This document shows positions 1 to 6,330 of a stretch of DNA of 11,461 bases, piece by piece. The position numbers were made by a program, and so were the translations under genes. Source of the stretch: an uncultured Oxalobacter sp. (lineage in GTDB: Bacteria; Pseudomonadota; Gammaproteobacteria; Burkholderiales; Burkholderiaceae_D); assembly GCA_905202055.1 (NCBI GenBank), contig CAJKQK010000065.1, positions 1-11,461 on the forward strand, given 5' to 3'. The notes under the pieces were generated by a model. That model did no database searches. It had not been told where the DNA came from and saw only the letters and a list, made by a program, of their open reading frames with translations. The number at the start of each line of letters is the position of its first letter. The first letter of the stretch is position 1.

Positions 1-130
1 TGTTTAAGCTTTGCGCATTGACGAGACTTTCAGATCCTGTCGGGGAAATCGGTTTTTCTACAGCCGGAGCAGCAGCAAACGCGGCAGAGACAAACAAAGC
101 GGAAATGAGAAAAGCGATGATTTTTTTCAT
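1..130 (-). CDS. Small secreted Ala/Pro-rich peptide, copy 1 (partial)
   Basis: The frame starts at an ATG (position 130, minus strand) and stays open to the left edge of the window, so only the first 43 codons are seen. It begins MKKIIAFLISALFVSAAFA: a lysine pair, a hydrophobic core and an AFA cleavage motif, which is a textbook Sec signal peptide. The mature part begins AAPAVEKPISP. The first 26 or so residues closely match the complete gene at 463-675, and the upstream DNA is also similar, so the two are paralogues from a local duplication. After the signal the sequence departs from the second copy and is less repetitive. A short purine stretch (caggaa) lies upstream of the ATG. Its function is unknown. 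By composition it could be an envelope stress peptide of the Asr (acid shock) type, but that is inference only. Confidence 0.65.
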   Translation of the reverse strand, partial: MKKIIAFLISALFVSAAFAAAPAVEKPISPTGSESLVNAQSLN

Positions 131-216
131 ATATTGATTCCTGTTTCTGGTTGAACAAAATAGGATCCGGATGGATCATGGCTTTTAACGGGCCAGGCAC
201 TGTATCCGATGACCGT

Positions 217-246
217 TTTATCCGAAAAAAAAGTAACATTTGTAAC
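217..246 (-). promoter_or_regulatory. Putative promoter of peptide copy 1
   Basis: On the minus strand, GTTACA (241-246) and GATAAA (217-222) are separated by 18 nt, about 87 nt upstream of the ATG at 130. The same arrangement recurs upstream of the second copy. GTTACA is followed nine bases on by another GTTAC, so the block could instead be a direct-repeat operator. The hexamers are imperfect. Confidence 0.35.
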
Positions 247-420
247 AAATTCTTTTAATCAACTTTTAAGTTCAGTTAATTTCACTTTTCTTCCTTTATT
301 CGTTTTTCAAGCCTGAAATGCATTTTGTAATTGCCAGAAAGCAATTCACTAAAAAGTCTTTTGAATCCACATCAACATATTTCTGCCACCCGTTCCTGTA
401 TCCAGCCGAAAATTCCATAA

Positions 421-448
421 AAAAAACGGGACAGATGTCCCGTTTTTT
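421..448 (-). terminator. Intrinsic terminator after peptide copy 2
   Basis: AAAAAACGGGACA and TGTCCCGTTTTTT form a perfect 13-bp stem around a 2-nt GA centre (in practice a tetraloop). The hairpin lies 14 nt downstream of the stop codon at 463 and is flanked by A and T runs on both sides, so it can work in either direction. On the minus strand it ends the transcript of the 463-675 gene, which argues that this small frame is really expressed. Confidence 0.85.
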
Positions 449-462
449 ATGATGCCAGAAAA

Positions 463-675
463 TTATTTTTTGGCTGGTGCTTTTTCAGCAGGCGCTGCCT
501 TGATAGCTGCTGGGGCAGCCGGAGCTCCTTTTTCTGCGTTCACAGGAGCTTTTTCTGCAGGAGCTGCTTTTTCTGCTTTCGCCGGAGCGACAGGTGCTTT
601 TTCAGCAGCAGGCGCAGCTGCGAAAGCGGCAGAAGCGAACAAACCGGAGATCAGAATAGCAATGACTTTCTTCAT
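463..675 (-). CDS. Small secreted Ala/Pro/Lys-rich repeat peptide, copy 2 (Asr-like composition)
   Basis: A 70-residue protein with an N-terminal Sec signal (MKKVIAILISGLFASAAFA, cleavage expected after residue 19 or 20). The mature region of about 50 residues is almost entirely A, P, K, E and V. It is built from a repeated unit APAEKAP, with near or exact copies at residues 21-27, 38-44 and 61-67. The mature part carries nine Lys against five Glu, so it is basic, and has no Cys or Trp. Low complexity implies a disordered periplasmic or secreted peptide. The acid-shock protein Asr of enterobacteria has the same plan (signal peptide, then A/K/P/Q-rich repeats), but I cannot show homology. AGAGGAA lies about 7 nt before the ATG, a strong terminator follows the stop, and a paralogue lies just downstream at 1-130. 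The Ala-rich frame on the opposite strand is its mirror. Confidence 0.75.
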   Translation of the reverse strand: MKKVIAILISGLFASAAFAAAPAAEKAPVAPAKAEKAAPAEKAPVNAEKGAPAAPAAIKAAPAEKAPAKK

Positions 676-761
676 ATTTAAGTTCCTCTATTTCTTATTA
701 AAAAATGTAATCCGACTGGATCACGTCTTTTAACGAACCCATTAGCCATCCGGTTGACTCT

Positions 762-791
762 ATTTACGCAGAAAAATGTAACAATTGTAAA
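762..791 (-). promoter_or_regulatory. Putative promoter of peptide copy 2
   Basis: On the minus strand, TTTACA (786-791, five of six matches to TTGACA) and GTAAAT (762-767) are 18 nt apart, about 87 nt before the ATG at 675. Spacing and distance to the start equal those of copy 1, and the bases between share a GTTAC element followed by a T run. Conservation between the paralogues supports function, but the -10 match is weak. Confidence 0.4.
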
Positions 792-851
792 AATCGTCTT
801 TCATTACACATTCATTTGCTTTCAAAAGCACGCTTCTTCCGCTATCCCGAT

Positions 852-1949
852 TTAGCCACTCAGAACAGGATAATCCGTATAACCCTTTGATCCTTCTGTA
901 TAAAAAGTGGCCCTGTCCGGCACGTTATAAGGGCCCCCCTGACGAATTCTTGCGACAAGATCGGGATTCGCAATAAAAAGCCGACCGAACCCGATTGCAT
1001 CGGCCAAACCGCTTTGTACGGCTGCTTCTGCCTTTTCGGGAGTATATTCACCTGCGTAAATAAGTTTTCCAGAAAAGGCTTCCCGTATTTTTCGTTTGAA
1101 TGTGTCAGTCAGTTCAATGCCACCCACCCAGCTCGGTTCTGCAATACTGAGATAGGCGATCTTGCGCTTGTTGAATTCGTCAGCAAGATACAATGCCATT
1201 TGTTCGGGTTCAGCATCTGCAATGCCATTGATGTTGAAATACGGTGAAATACGAACACCCAGTTTTTCGTTGTCAACGACTTCAAGCATGGCATCGAGCA
1301 CTTCCAGCGTCAACCGTGCACGATTGACGAGCGAGCCACCATATTTATCGGTACGCTTGTTGGTATTGGTCGCCTGAAATTGCTGTAGCAAATAGCCGTT
1401 TGCCGCATGCTCTTCCACAAAATCAAATCCGGCCTTGACAGCGCGCGCTGCCGAACTTTTGTATTGTTCGACAATCTGGCTGATTTCTTCCATGGAAAGT
1501 TCACGAGGCGTATCACAGGGTACAAACTTGTGTTGCCCATCAACAATAATATTGCATTTGGCACCTTCCGCAGCAATGGCTGACGGAGCAACCGGAGCCT
1601 GCCCATTCGGCTGGAAATAGGAGTGGGACATGCGACCGACATGCCATAACTGTGCCGACATCCTGCCGCCTTTTGCATGGACAGCATCCACCACTTTTTT
1701 CCATCCCGCCTGCTGTGCATCGGTATATATCCCTGCCGATCCTGCATAGCCCTGACCCGACCGTGAAATCTGGGTCGCCTCCGAAATGATTAGTCCTGCC
1801 GTGGCTCGCTGGGCATAATATTCTGCATTCAATTCAGTCGGTACGTTATCCGGTTCCGCTGTCCGGCAGCGTGTTAAAGGAGCCATGACGACCCGGTTCG
1901 CCAGTTTTACTTCTCCCACTTTCAGTGGCTTCAATAATTTCAGATCCAT
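852..1949 (-). CDS. nemA: Old Yellow Enzyme family FMN-dependent alkene / N-ethylmaleimide reductase
   Basis: A 365-residue cytosolic TIM-barrel flavoenzyme, the normal length for the family. Such enzymes use NAD(P)H to reduce activated C=C bonds, nitro compounds and nitrate esters. The whole chain is close to E. coli NemA and PETN reductase, and the family positions line up number for number. They are Thr26 (MAPLTR) and Gln100 (SAQLWH) at the flavin, His181 and Asn184 for substrate binding, Tyr186 as proton donor (HAANGYLLQQF), Arg233 (VRISP), and the FMN phosphate loop in AGEYTPE and FGRLFIANPDL. The pair is His/Asn, as in yeast OYE1, not the His/His of NemA. Residue 180 before the His is Glu, where Leu or Ile is usual. 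The start is fixed by AAGGAG seven bases before the ATG. The gene stands alone, with no TetR-type NemR regulator in view. The exact substrate is unknown, so the symbol marks family membership only. Confidence 0.9.
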   Translation of the reverse strand: MDLKLLKPLKVGEVKLANRVVMAPLTRCRTAEPDNVPTELNAEYYAQRATAGLIISEATQISRSGQGYAGSAGIYTDAQQAGWKKVVDAVHAKGGRMSAQLWHVGRMSHSYFQPNGQAPVAPSAIAAEGAKCNIIVDGQHKFVPCDTPRELSMEEISQIVEQYKSSAARAVKAGFDFVEEHAANGYLLQQFQATNTNKRTDKYGGSLVNRARLTLEVLDAMLEVVDNEKLGVRISPYFNINGIADAEPEQMALYLADEFNKRKIAYLSIAEPSWVGGIELTDTFKRKIREAFSGKLIYAGEYTPEKAEAAVQSGLADAIGFGRLFIANPDLVARIRQGGPYNVPDRATFYTEGSKGYTDYPVLSG

Positions 1950-2287
1950 CAGATTCTCCTTTCAGACCTTGAGTATGAATGTTCCCTGTACCCGTATCAC
2001 ATTCCTGTTTACCTTTGCACACCCGAATGGATTCAGGCAATTTCATACTTTATTTTCGATCAATTTGGCAATATTTATATTGATGATTTTAATGGGTTTG
2101 CCTGTTTTTCTTTATCCTGGCAAAAAAACGGGAAATATGTTTATCAACCCGCACTTGTTCATCCGTGTGGAAGAAAATCGAAACCGGATCGATATCGGAA
2201 ATCTTATTTTTACACAGTCAATCTGAACCCGGCTCTTTTTATACAGTAAAATCGCGATAAACAAGCCAACTCATCTTTTCGACTGAT
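1950..2287. other. Intergenic region between divergent genes, no gene seen
   Basis: These 338 AT-rich bases separate the leftward flavin reductase from the rightward hydrolase and must hold both promoters. A plus frame is open from the reductase antisense to 2226, but it has no ribosome site and no recognisable protein. The only reductase promoter candidate I see is weak: TTGCCA and TATGAA 18 nt apart on the minus strand near 2045-2075. No regulator site or RNA gene is recognised. Confidence 0.6.
2224..2252 (+). promoter_or_regulatory. Weak promoter candidate for the hydrolase
   Basis: TAAAAT (2247-2252, five of six matches to TATAAT) lies about 35 nt before the ATG at 2288. The -35 position 17 nt upstream reads TGAACC, a poor match. 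It is listed because it is the best candidate close to the gene. Confidence 0.3.
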
Positions 2288-2794
2288 ATGAAACCACTCA
2301 TCCACTTCGTTCATGGCAAGGAAAGCGGCCCCTGGGGAACCAAAATCCGGTATCTGGCCGATATCGCCAAAAAAATGGGCTTTGATGTGGAAAGCATCGA
2401 TTATTCATCGACGTTTGATCCGGCCGTCCGCGTCAAGATGTTGATAGACTCCTGCAAAAAACGGCCTGCCAGTTATCTCGTCGGCTCGAGTATGGGAGGA
2501 TGGGTCGCCATGACCGCCAGCGCCGCCATTCCCGTCAGGGGATTGTTTCTGCTGGCTCCGGCCATCGATCTACCCGACTATCCCCCCTATCGCCTTGGAT
2601 GCGAGGGCAATGCCATTGAAATCGTTCACGGCTGGAAAGACAACCTGATTCCCGTTGAAAACGTCTTCAGGTTCTGTCACGAACGCAAATGCACACTCCA
2701 CTTGCTCGACGATGAACACCGGTTGAAAAACCGTCTGGATCAGGTTGGAGATTATCTGACGTCATTTCTGAACCGGATGGAAAACCGGGGATGA
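2288..2794 (+). CDS. Small alpha/beta hydrolase (serine hydrolase fold)
   Basis: A 168-residue protein with a compact alpha/beta hydrolase layout and no signal peptide, so cytosolic. HFVHGKESG (6-14) after the first strand is the oxyanion-loop HG motif. GSSMGG (66-71) is the nucleophile elbow, with Ser68 as nucleophile. HGWKDNLIP (114-122) supplies the acid Asp118, and DDEHRL (141-146) supplies His144. All three triad members are thus present in the right order. The length and missing cap domain resemble the short YqiA / RBBP9-like esterases, which act on unknown small acyl or thio esters. The substrate here cannot be told from sequence. No good Shine-Dalgarno stands before the ATG, but the HG motif six residues in makes this start likely. 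The stop codon lies inside a 12-bp inverted repeat shared with the convergent gene. Confidence 0.85.
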   Translation: MKPLIHFVHGKESGPWGTKIRYLADIAKKMGFDVESIDYSSTFDPAVRVKMLIDSCKKRPASYLVGSSMGGWVAMTASAAIPVRGLFLLAPAIDLPDYPPYRLGCEGNAIEIVHGWKDNLIPVENVFRFCHERKCTLHLLDDEHRLKNRLDQVGDYLTSFLNRMENRG

Positions 2795-2831
2795 TCTGAC
2801 AGAGCTTGTTTCACGACTGGTCAGATCATCC
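2789..2831. terminator. 12-bp perfect inverted repeat between convergent genes
   Basis: GGATGATCTGAC (2789-2800) and GTCAGATCATCC (2820-2831) are exact reverse complements around a 19-nt loop. The left arm contains the stop codon of the hydrolase, and the repeat ends 12 nt before the stop of the convergent membrane protein gene. There is no T run on either side, so it is not a classic intrinsic terminator. It may block read-through both ways or protect 3' ends. Confidence 0.55.
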
Positions 2832-2843
2832 TTGCAAGGGAAA

Positions 2844-3170
2844 TTACCTTTTCGGTTCCCTGATTGGCGGTTCTTCCCGGGGGCCGAGAACTATAGGGCG
2901 GCTCGTTATGTATATCAATGCGATTATCGAGATGACGAAAATGGCCCACAATGACACTATCGCAAGCGTTGAAGGTGGCTCTATTTCTGGCGGTGGAAAG
3001 GATGCGAATGAGGCATATAAGAAAAACTGTGCCGGAAATATTCCCAGCATGAATCCCAGCATATGAGCAATCAGAGGACGAGTTCCCTTTTTGATATTAT
3101 GCTGATAAAGGCGATACCAATCCCATGCAAAAATAAGTCCCGCAATAACGAAAATAACAATCGTAGTCAT
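2844..3170 (-). CDS. Small hydrophobic membrane protein of unknown function
   Basis: A 108-residue protein I do not recognise. It has three hydrophobic stretches long enough to cross the membrane. The first is about residues 3-15, running into an aromatic WDWYRLY border, the second about 33-56 (LIAHMLGFMLGIFPAQFF), and the third about 68-89 (LAIVSLWAIFVISIIALIY). A proline-rich loop (FPPPEIEPP) sits between the second and third. The tail is short, polar and rich in Pro, Arg and Glu, with no enzyme motif. The start is well supported: GAGGAGAAGG stands 4 nt or so before the ATG, and a promoter-like pair lies 46-74 nt upstream. It converges on the hydrolase gene and is transcribed alone. The ribosome site makes it a real gene, but no role can be given. 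Confidence 0.75.
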   Translation of the reverse strand: MTTIVIFVIAGLIFAWDWYRLYQHNIKKGTRPLIAHMLGFMLGIFPAQFFLYASFASFPPPEIEPPSTLAIVSLWAIFVISIIALIYITSRPIVLGPREEPPIREPKR

Positions 3171-3215
3171 AGGCCTTCTCCTCTTCCATGCTCATCAATA
3201 TATGTCATCAGAGAG

Positions 3216-3244
3216 AATATAACCAAAATTCGTCATTTTTTGAA
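3216..3244 (-). promoter_or_regulatory. Promoter candidate for the small membrane protein
   Basis: On the minus strand TTCAAA (3239-3244, four of six) and TATATT (3216-3221, five of six) are exactly 17 nt apart. They lie about 46 nt before the ATG at 3170. Good spacing and position make it the likely sigma-70 promoter. Confidence 0.5.
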
Positions 3245-3608
3245 GTTTTGACATCTGACGCTTTTTTGTTTTGACGAAAAAATCTTTCTTCAGGCGCTTA
3301 TATCTCCAGTAAATATAAAAAAACTGGCGAAAAATGTATTGAGAAAACGCGCCAAAAAGCGAAAAAATACAAAAACCGCACTGATCAGATTACACTGGAT
3401 TTGAATAGCAAACTGAGCAGTAAAAAGAAAACACGGGAATCATAATGCGTCATAAGGGAGTTCAATATAAAACCTGTACCCAACCGGTTTTCCCATTGTT
3501 CCACTCTTGGAAATTGAGCCGGATTTGTATCAGCCGAATATGGATATCTTCAAGTTGGTCGAATCCGTGCAAAAAAAGGTGGCAAATGACAGGCGATTTT
3601 TACCCGAT
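3245..3608. other. Intergenic region, possible gene remnant, no confident gene
   Basis: A stretch of more than 300 bases between the membrane-protein promoter and the terminator of the rpoD-tRNA unit. The left half is very AT-rich, with several TGACG/CGTCA and TTTTGAC motifs (3229-3278) and A-runs. From 3471 to about 3621 the plus strand has a frame whose translation looks protein-like (for example NMDIFKLVESVQKK). It begins right after a stop, has no ATG with a ribosome site, and runs into the terminator hairpin and then the antisense of the tRNA. It may be the tail of a decayed gene. A 59-codon frame from an ATG at 3445 has poor coding character. Confidence 0.45.
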
Positions 3609-3642
3609 AAAAAAGCACGTCTGATAACAGGCGTGCTTTTTT
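3609..3642 (-). terminator. Intrinsic terminator of the rpsU-rpoD-tRNA unit
   Basis: AAAAAAGCACG and CGTGCTTTTTT pair perfectly. The pairing continues inward through TCTG/CAGG with one G-U, closing on an ATAA tetraloop for a stem of about 15 bp. It begins 12 nt past the CCA end of the tRNA and has A and T runs on both sides, so it can act in both directions. It is the natural 3' end of the rpoD-tRNA transcript. Confidence 0.9.
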
Positions 3643-3654
3643 ATACGGTTTGGT

Positions 3655-3731
3655 TGGTGGGCCCACCAGGACTTGAACCTGGGACCAAAGGATTATGAGT
3701 CCTCTGCTCTAACCAACTGAGCTATAGGCCC
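3655..3731 (-). tRNA. tRNA with CAU anticodon, probably tRNA-Ile2 (elongator tRNA-Met is the alternative)
   Basis: A complete 77-nt tRNA with encoded CCA (3655-3657). The acceptor stem GGGCCTA/TGGGCCC has one U-G pair. The D arm is AGCTCAGTTGGTTAGAGC. The anticodon stem GAGGA/TCCTT encloses loop CTCATAA, with CAT at 3695-3697. The T stem CCAGG/CCTGG is perfect with loop TTCAAGT, and the discriminator is A. Three tRNAs share the CAU anticodon. G1-C72 pairing rules out the initiator. C4-G69 and C5-G68 in the acceptor stem are the pairs known to mark tRNA-Ile2 for the lysidine synthetase TilS, so isoleucine decoding of AUA is favoured. It starts 18 nt after the rpoD stop, without room for its own promoter, and is followed by a strong terminator, so it must be processed from the rpoD messenger. 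Confidence 0.93.
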
Positions 3732-3749
3732 GTTTCTGAATAACAATTA

Positions 3750-6200
3750 CTAATTGCTTTCCAGGAAACTCTTAAGTTTATCCGAACGCGACGGATGACG
3801 CAATTTTCTTAAGGCCTTCGCTTCAATCTGGCGAATACGTTCGCGAGTGACATCGAATTGTTTGCCGACTTCTTCCAGAGTATGGTCAGTTGACATTTCA
3901 ACGCCGAAACGCATTCTGAGCACCTTGGCTTCCCTTGGCGTCAGGGAATCCAGAACGTCCTTGACGACATTGCGCATCGAAGCGTGCAAGGCTGCATCGG
4001 ACGGAGCCAGTGTATTGTTGTCCTCGATGAAATCACCCAGGTGCGAATCATCATCATCACCGATCGGCGTTTCCATCGAAATCGGTTCCTTGGCGATTTT
4101 CATGATCTTGCGGATCTTGTCTTCAGGCATTTCCATCTTGATTGCCAGTGTTGCCGGATCCGGTTCGGCACCGGTTTCCTGCAGAATCTGGCGCGAAATA
4201 CGGTTCATCTTGTTGATCGTTTCGATCATGTGAACCGGAATACGGATGGTTCTGGCCTGATCAGCAATCGAACGCGTAATCGCCTGACGAATCCACCATG
4301 TTGCATAGGTCGAAAACTTGTAACCCCGTCGATATTCGAATTTGTCGACTGCCTTCATCAAGCCGATATTGCCTTCCTGAATCAGATCAAGGAACTGCAA
4401 ACCACGGTTGGTATATTTCTTCGCAATCGAAATGACCAGACGCAAGTTGGCTTCTGTCATTTCTTTCTTGGCCTTGCGTGCACGCATTTCACCGGCAACC
4501 ATCTTGCGGTTGATTTCACGCAGGTCGGCCAGTGGCATACCGATCCGGTTCTGGATATCGATCAGTTTCTGCTGCAATTCCTTGACCATCGGGACGTTCC
4601 GTTCGAGGATGGCACTATACGGATGGTCGGCTTCAACTTCCTCGTCGATCCATGTCAAATCCGTTTCATTGCCAGGGAATGTCTTGATGAAGTGGGCACG
4701 GGGTACACCGCATTTATTGACCACGACGTTCAGGATTTCACGTTCGATCTGGCGAACTTCATCCATCTGCGCGCGCAAGGTATCGCACAGCTTCTCGATG
4801 AACCGTGCGGTAAAGCGCATGGTCAGCAGCTCTGCTGAAATGCTTTCGTGTGCCTGAAGATAAGCGGGTGAATTGTAGCCGTCCTTTTCAAAAGATTGCT
4901 GCATCTGCTTGAAGTGGGCAGCAATAACGGCAAACTTGCCCAATGCCTCATCTTTCAGTTTTTCCAGCTGTTCGGCCGAGAAACCGGCAGCGGCACCGCC
5001 TGCAGAACCGGACTCTTCATCATCTCCTTCGTCGCCGGAATCCTCTTCATCGGACTCTTCCTCATCAGAATCCTCATCGGAATCACTGGCAGATGCATTC
5101 AAGGCCACGTTTTCCGAACCTTCTTCGTCATCAGCCAGCCCGTCAACGACTTCATCGATTTTCACTTCGTCGGCACGGATTTTTTCCGCCTGATCAATGA
5201 TTTCAAGAATAGTCGTCGGACAGGAAGAGATCGCCGAGATCATGTCTCTCAGACCTTCTTCAATCCGTTTTGCAATTTCGATTTCGCCTTCACGGGTCAA
5301 CAGTTCAACCGAACCCATTTCACGCATATACATGCGGACAGGGTCTGTGGTTCGGCCAAAGTCGGAATCCACTGTCGACAGGGCTGCCTCGGCAGCCGCT
5401 TCGGCTTCTTCATCGCTGGTAACTGTCACGACATTATCGGTCAACAGCAGCTCTTCCGCATCGGGAGCCTGTTCGTAGACCGAAATGCCCATATCGTTAA
5501 AGGTACTGATAATGCCTTCGATCGCATCCGGATCAATGACGTTATCCGGCAAATGGTCATTGATTTCCGCGTAAGTCAGGAAAGAACGTTCCTTGCCCAG
5601 CTTTATCAGGATCATCAAACGTTCACGGCGGCGTTCCAGTTCTTCCATCGACGCCTCTGAATCGCCCGACAGGGCATCTTTCAACAATGCTTTTTCCTTG
5701 GCCTTGCGATCCTTGGCGCGTGCCTTGTCAACGGCCTTCATTTCAGCGCGTTCAACCGCATTCAGAGCGGCGACTTCTTCATTTTCCGGCTGAAAATCCT
5801 TGGGTTTGCGGCCTCTTCTTCCGGGAACCTTGACACTGGGCAGGACGTAACCGGACGTATCGATTGCAGCCAGTTTGGCGGCATCCGTCGTTACGACTGT
5901 ACTGGATACGTTGCTGTTTTCGGAAAGTACGACTTCAGGCTCGGCAGAAACCACATTTTTCGGTTTTCTTCCGCGCGTACTTTTGACCTTTGTTTCGGAT
6001 GCCATGTCAGATGCCTCGTTTTCGTCAGGCATGGCCTTTTTTCTGCCCCGTTTGGCAGAAACAGCATTTTCAGGCGTAACCGGCAATTCCTGCACCGCCA
6101 CAGCACTTTCATCCAGCTTCTTGCGACCGCGTTTTTTTACCACGGCAGTCGTATTGTTGGTTTCATCAGTTACTGATAGGGATTTATCTGATTTATTCAT
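3750..6200 (-). CDS. rpoD: RNA polymerase primary sigma factor RpoD (sigma-70)
   Basis: An 816-residue housekeeping sigma factor, which directs core RNA polymerase to -35/-10 promoters. It is about 200 residues longer than E. coli RpoD. Order from the ATG: a basic N-terminal extension (1-~187) with four RGRK motifs at 24, 51, 76 and 129; region 1.1 (~188-255); region 1.2 (~281-316, DPVRMYMREMG); a long non-conserved insert with a Ser/Asp/Glu tract at ~373-398; region 2 (~576-651, with NLRLVISIAKKYTNRG and the melting helix ATWWIRQAITRSIADQ); region 3 (~653-730) with the acidic finger GDDDDSHLGDF; and region 4 (~745-806) with the helix-turn-helix VTRERIRQIEAKALRKLRH. A frame 14 codons longer begins with TTG, but that codon sits in the loop of a hairpin and the ATG at 6200 is preferred. 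The Shine-Dalgarno is weak (acGGAcgac). It is the last protein gene of the operon, with its own promoter in the 172-nt gap after dnaG. Confidence 0.98.
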   Translation of the reverse strand: MNKSDKSLSVTDETNNTTAVVKKRGRKKLDESAVAVQELPVTPENAVSAKRGRKKAMPDENEASDMASETKVKSTRGRKPKNVVSAEPEVVLSENSNVSSTVVTTDAAKLAAIDTSGYVLPSVKVPGRRGRKPKDFQPENEEVAALNAVERAEMKAVDKARAKDRKAKEKALLKDALSGDSEASMEELERRRERLMILIKLGKERSFLTYAEINDHLPDNVIDPDAIEGIISTFNDMGISVYEQAPDAEELLLTDNVVTVTSDEEAEAAAEAALSTVDSDFGRTTDPVRMYMREMGSVELLTREGEIEIAKRIEEGLRDMISAISSCPTTILEIIDQAEKIRADEVKIDEVVDGLADDEEGSENVALNASASDSDEDSDEEESDEEDSGDEGDDEESGSAGGAAAGFSAEQLEKLKDEALGKFAVIAAHFKQMQQSFEKDGYNSPAYLQAHESISAELLTMRFTARFIEKLCDTLRAQMDEVRQIEREILNVVVNKCGVPRAHFIKTFPGNETDLTWIDEEVEADHPYSAILERNVPMVKELQQKLIDIQNRIGMPLADLREINRKMVAGEMRARKAKKEMTEANLRLVISIAKKYTNRGLQFLDLIQEGNIGLMKAVDKFEYRRGYKFSTYATWWIRQAITRSIADQARTIRIPVHMIETINKMNRISRQILQETGAEPDPATLAIKMEMPEDKIRKIMKIAKEPISMETPIGDDDDSHLGDFIEDNNTLAPSDAALHASMRNVVKDVLDSLTPREAKVLRMRFGVEMSTDHTLEEVGKQFDVTRERIRQIEAKALRKLRHPSRSDKLKSFLESN

Positions 6201-6232
6201 GTCGTCCGTTGTCCGCTCGAGAATCCATTCAT

Positions 6233-6248
6233 GCCGGTACAAACCGGC
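6233..6248 (-). promoter_or_regulatory. Hairpin in the rpoD leader
   Basis: GCCGGT and ACCGGC form a perfect 6-bp GC-rich stem with a 4-nt loop, ending 32 nt before the rpoD ATG. A 10-bp palindrome GGGCGCGCCC (6269-6278) lies further up in the same leader. Both fall between the predicted rpoD promoter and its start codon, so the leader RNA is structured. An effect on translation is inference. Confidence 0.5.
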
Positions 6249-6321
6249 GTATTGTCAGACGATACCGTGGGCGCGCCCTGAAGCAACTCTGTTCACACCC
6301 ATCTCGTACGTAAAGTCTTAT

Positions 6322-6330
6322 ATTATAACA
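6322..6330 (-). promoter_or_regulatory. Extended -10 promoter for rpoD
   Basis: The minus strand reads TGTTATAAT: a perfect TATAAT (6322-6327) with the TG of an extended -10. The -35 position is not recognisable, which an extended -10 can tolerate. Transcription would begin near 6315, giving a leader of about 115 nt. rpoD can therefore be made without rpsU and dnaG, as known from internal promoters in the E. coli operon. No sigma-32 type heat-shock site was seen. Confidence 0.65.

Noticed and set aside
449..733. Plus-strand Ala/Gly/Phe-rich frame of 94 codons
   Set aside because: It is the antisense of the repetitive secreted peptide gene. The minus frame has a signal peptide, ribosome site, terminator and paralogue.
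3445..3624. 59-codon plus frame starting MRHKGVQYK
   Set aside because: Its Cys, Trp and Ser content and codon choice look random. It ends inside the terminator stem.
3640..3698. Plus-strand peptide ending VGPPGLEPGTKGL
   Set aside because: GLEPGT is the typical artefact of translating the reverse strand of a tRNA T arm.
3984..5660. Long plus-strand open frames (up to 284 codons) opposite rpoD
   Set aside because: rpoD on the minus strand matches its family along its whole length. The opposite frames have no ribosome sites and result from codon bias, especially opposite the Ser/Asp/Glu tract.
6201..6242. Longer RpoD beginning at TTG (6242)
   Set aside because: The TTG lies in the loop of a hairpin with no ribosome site. 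The ATG at 6200 gives a normal start to the extension.
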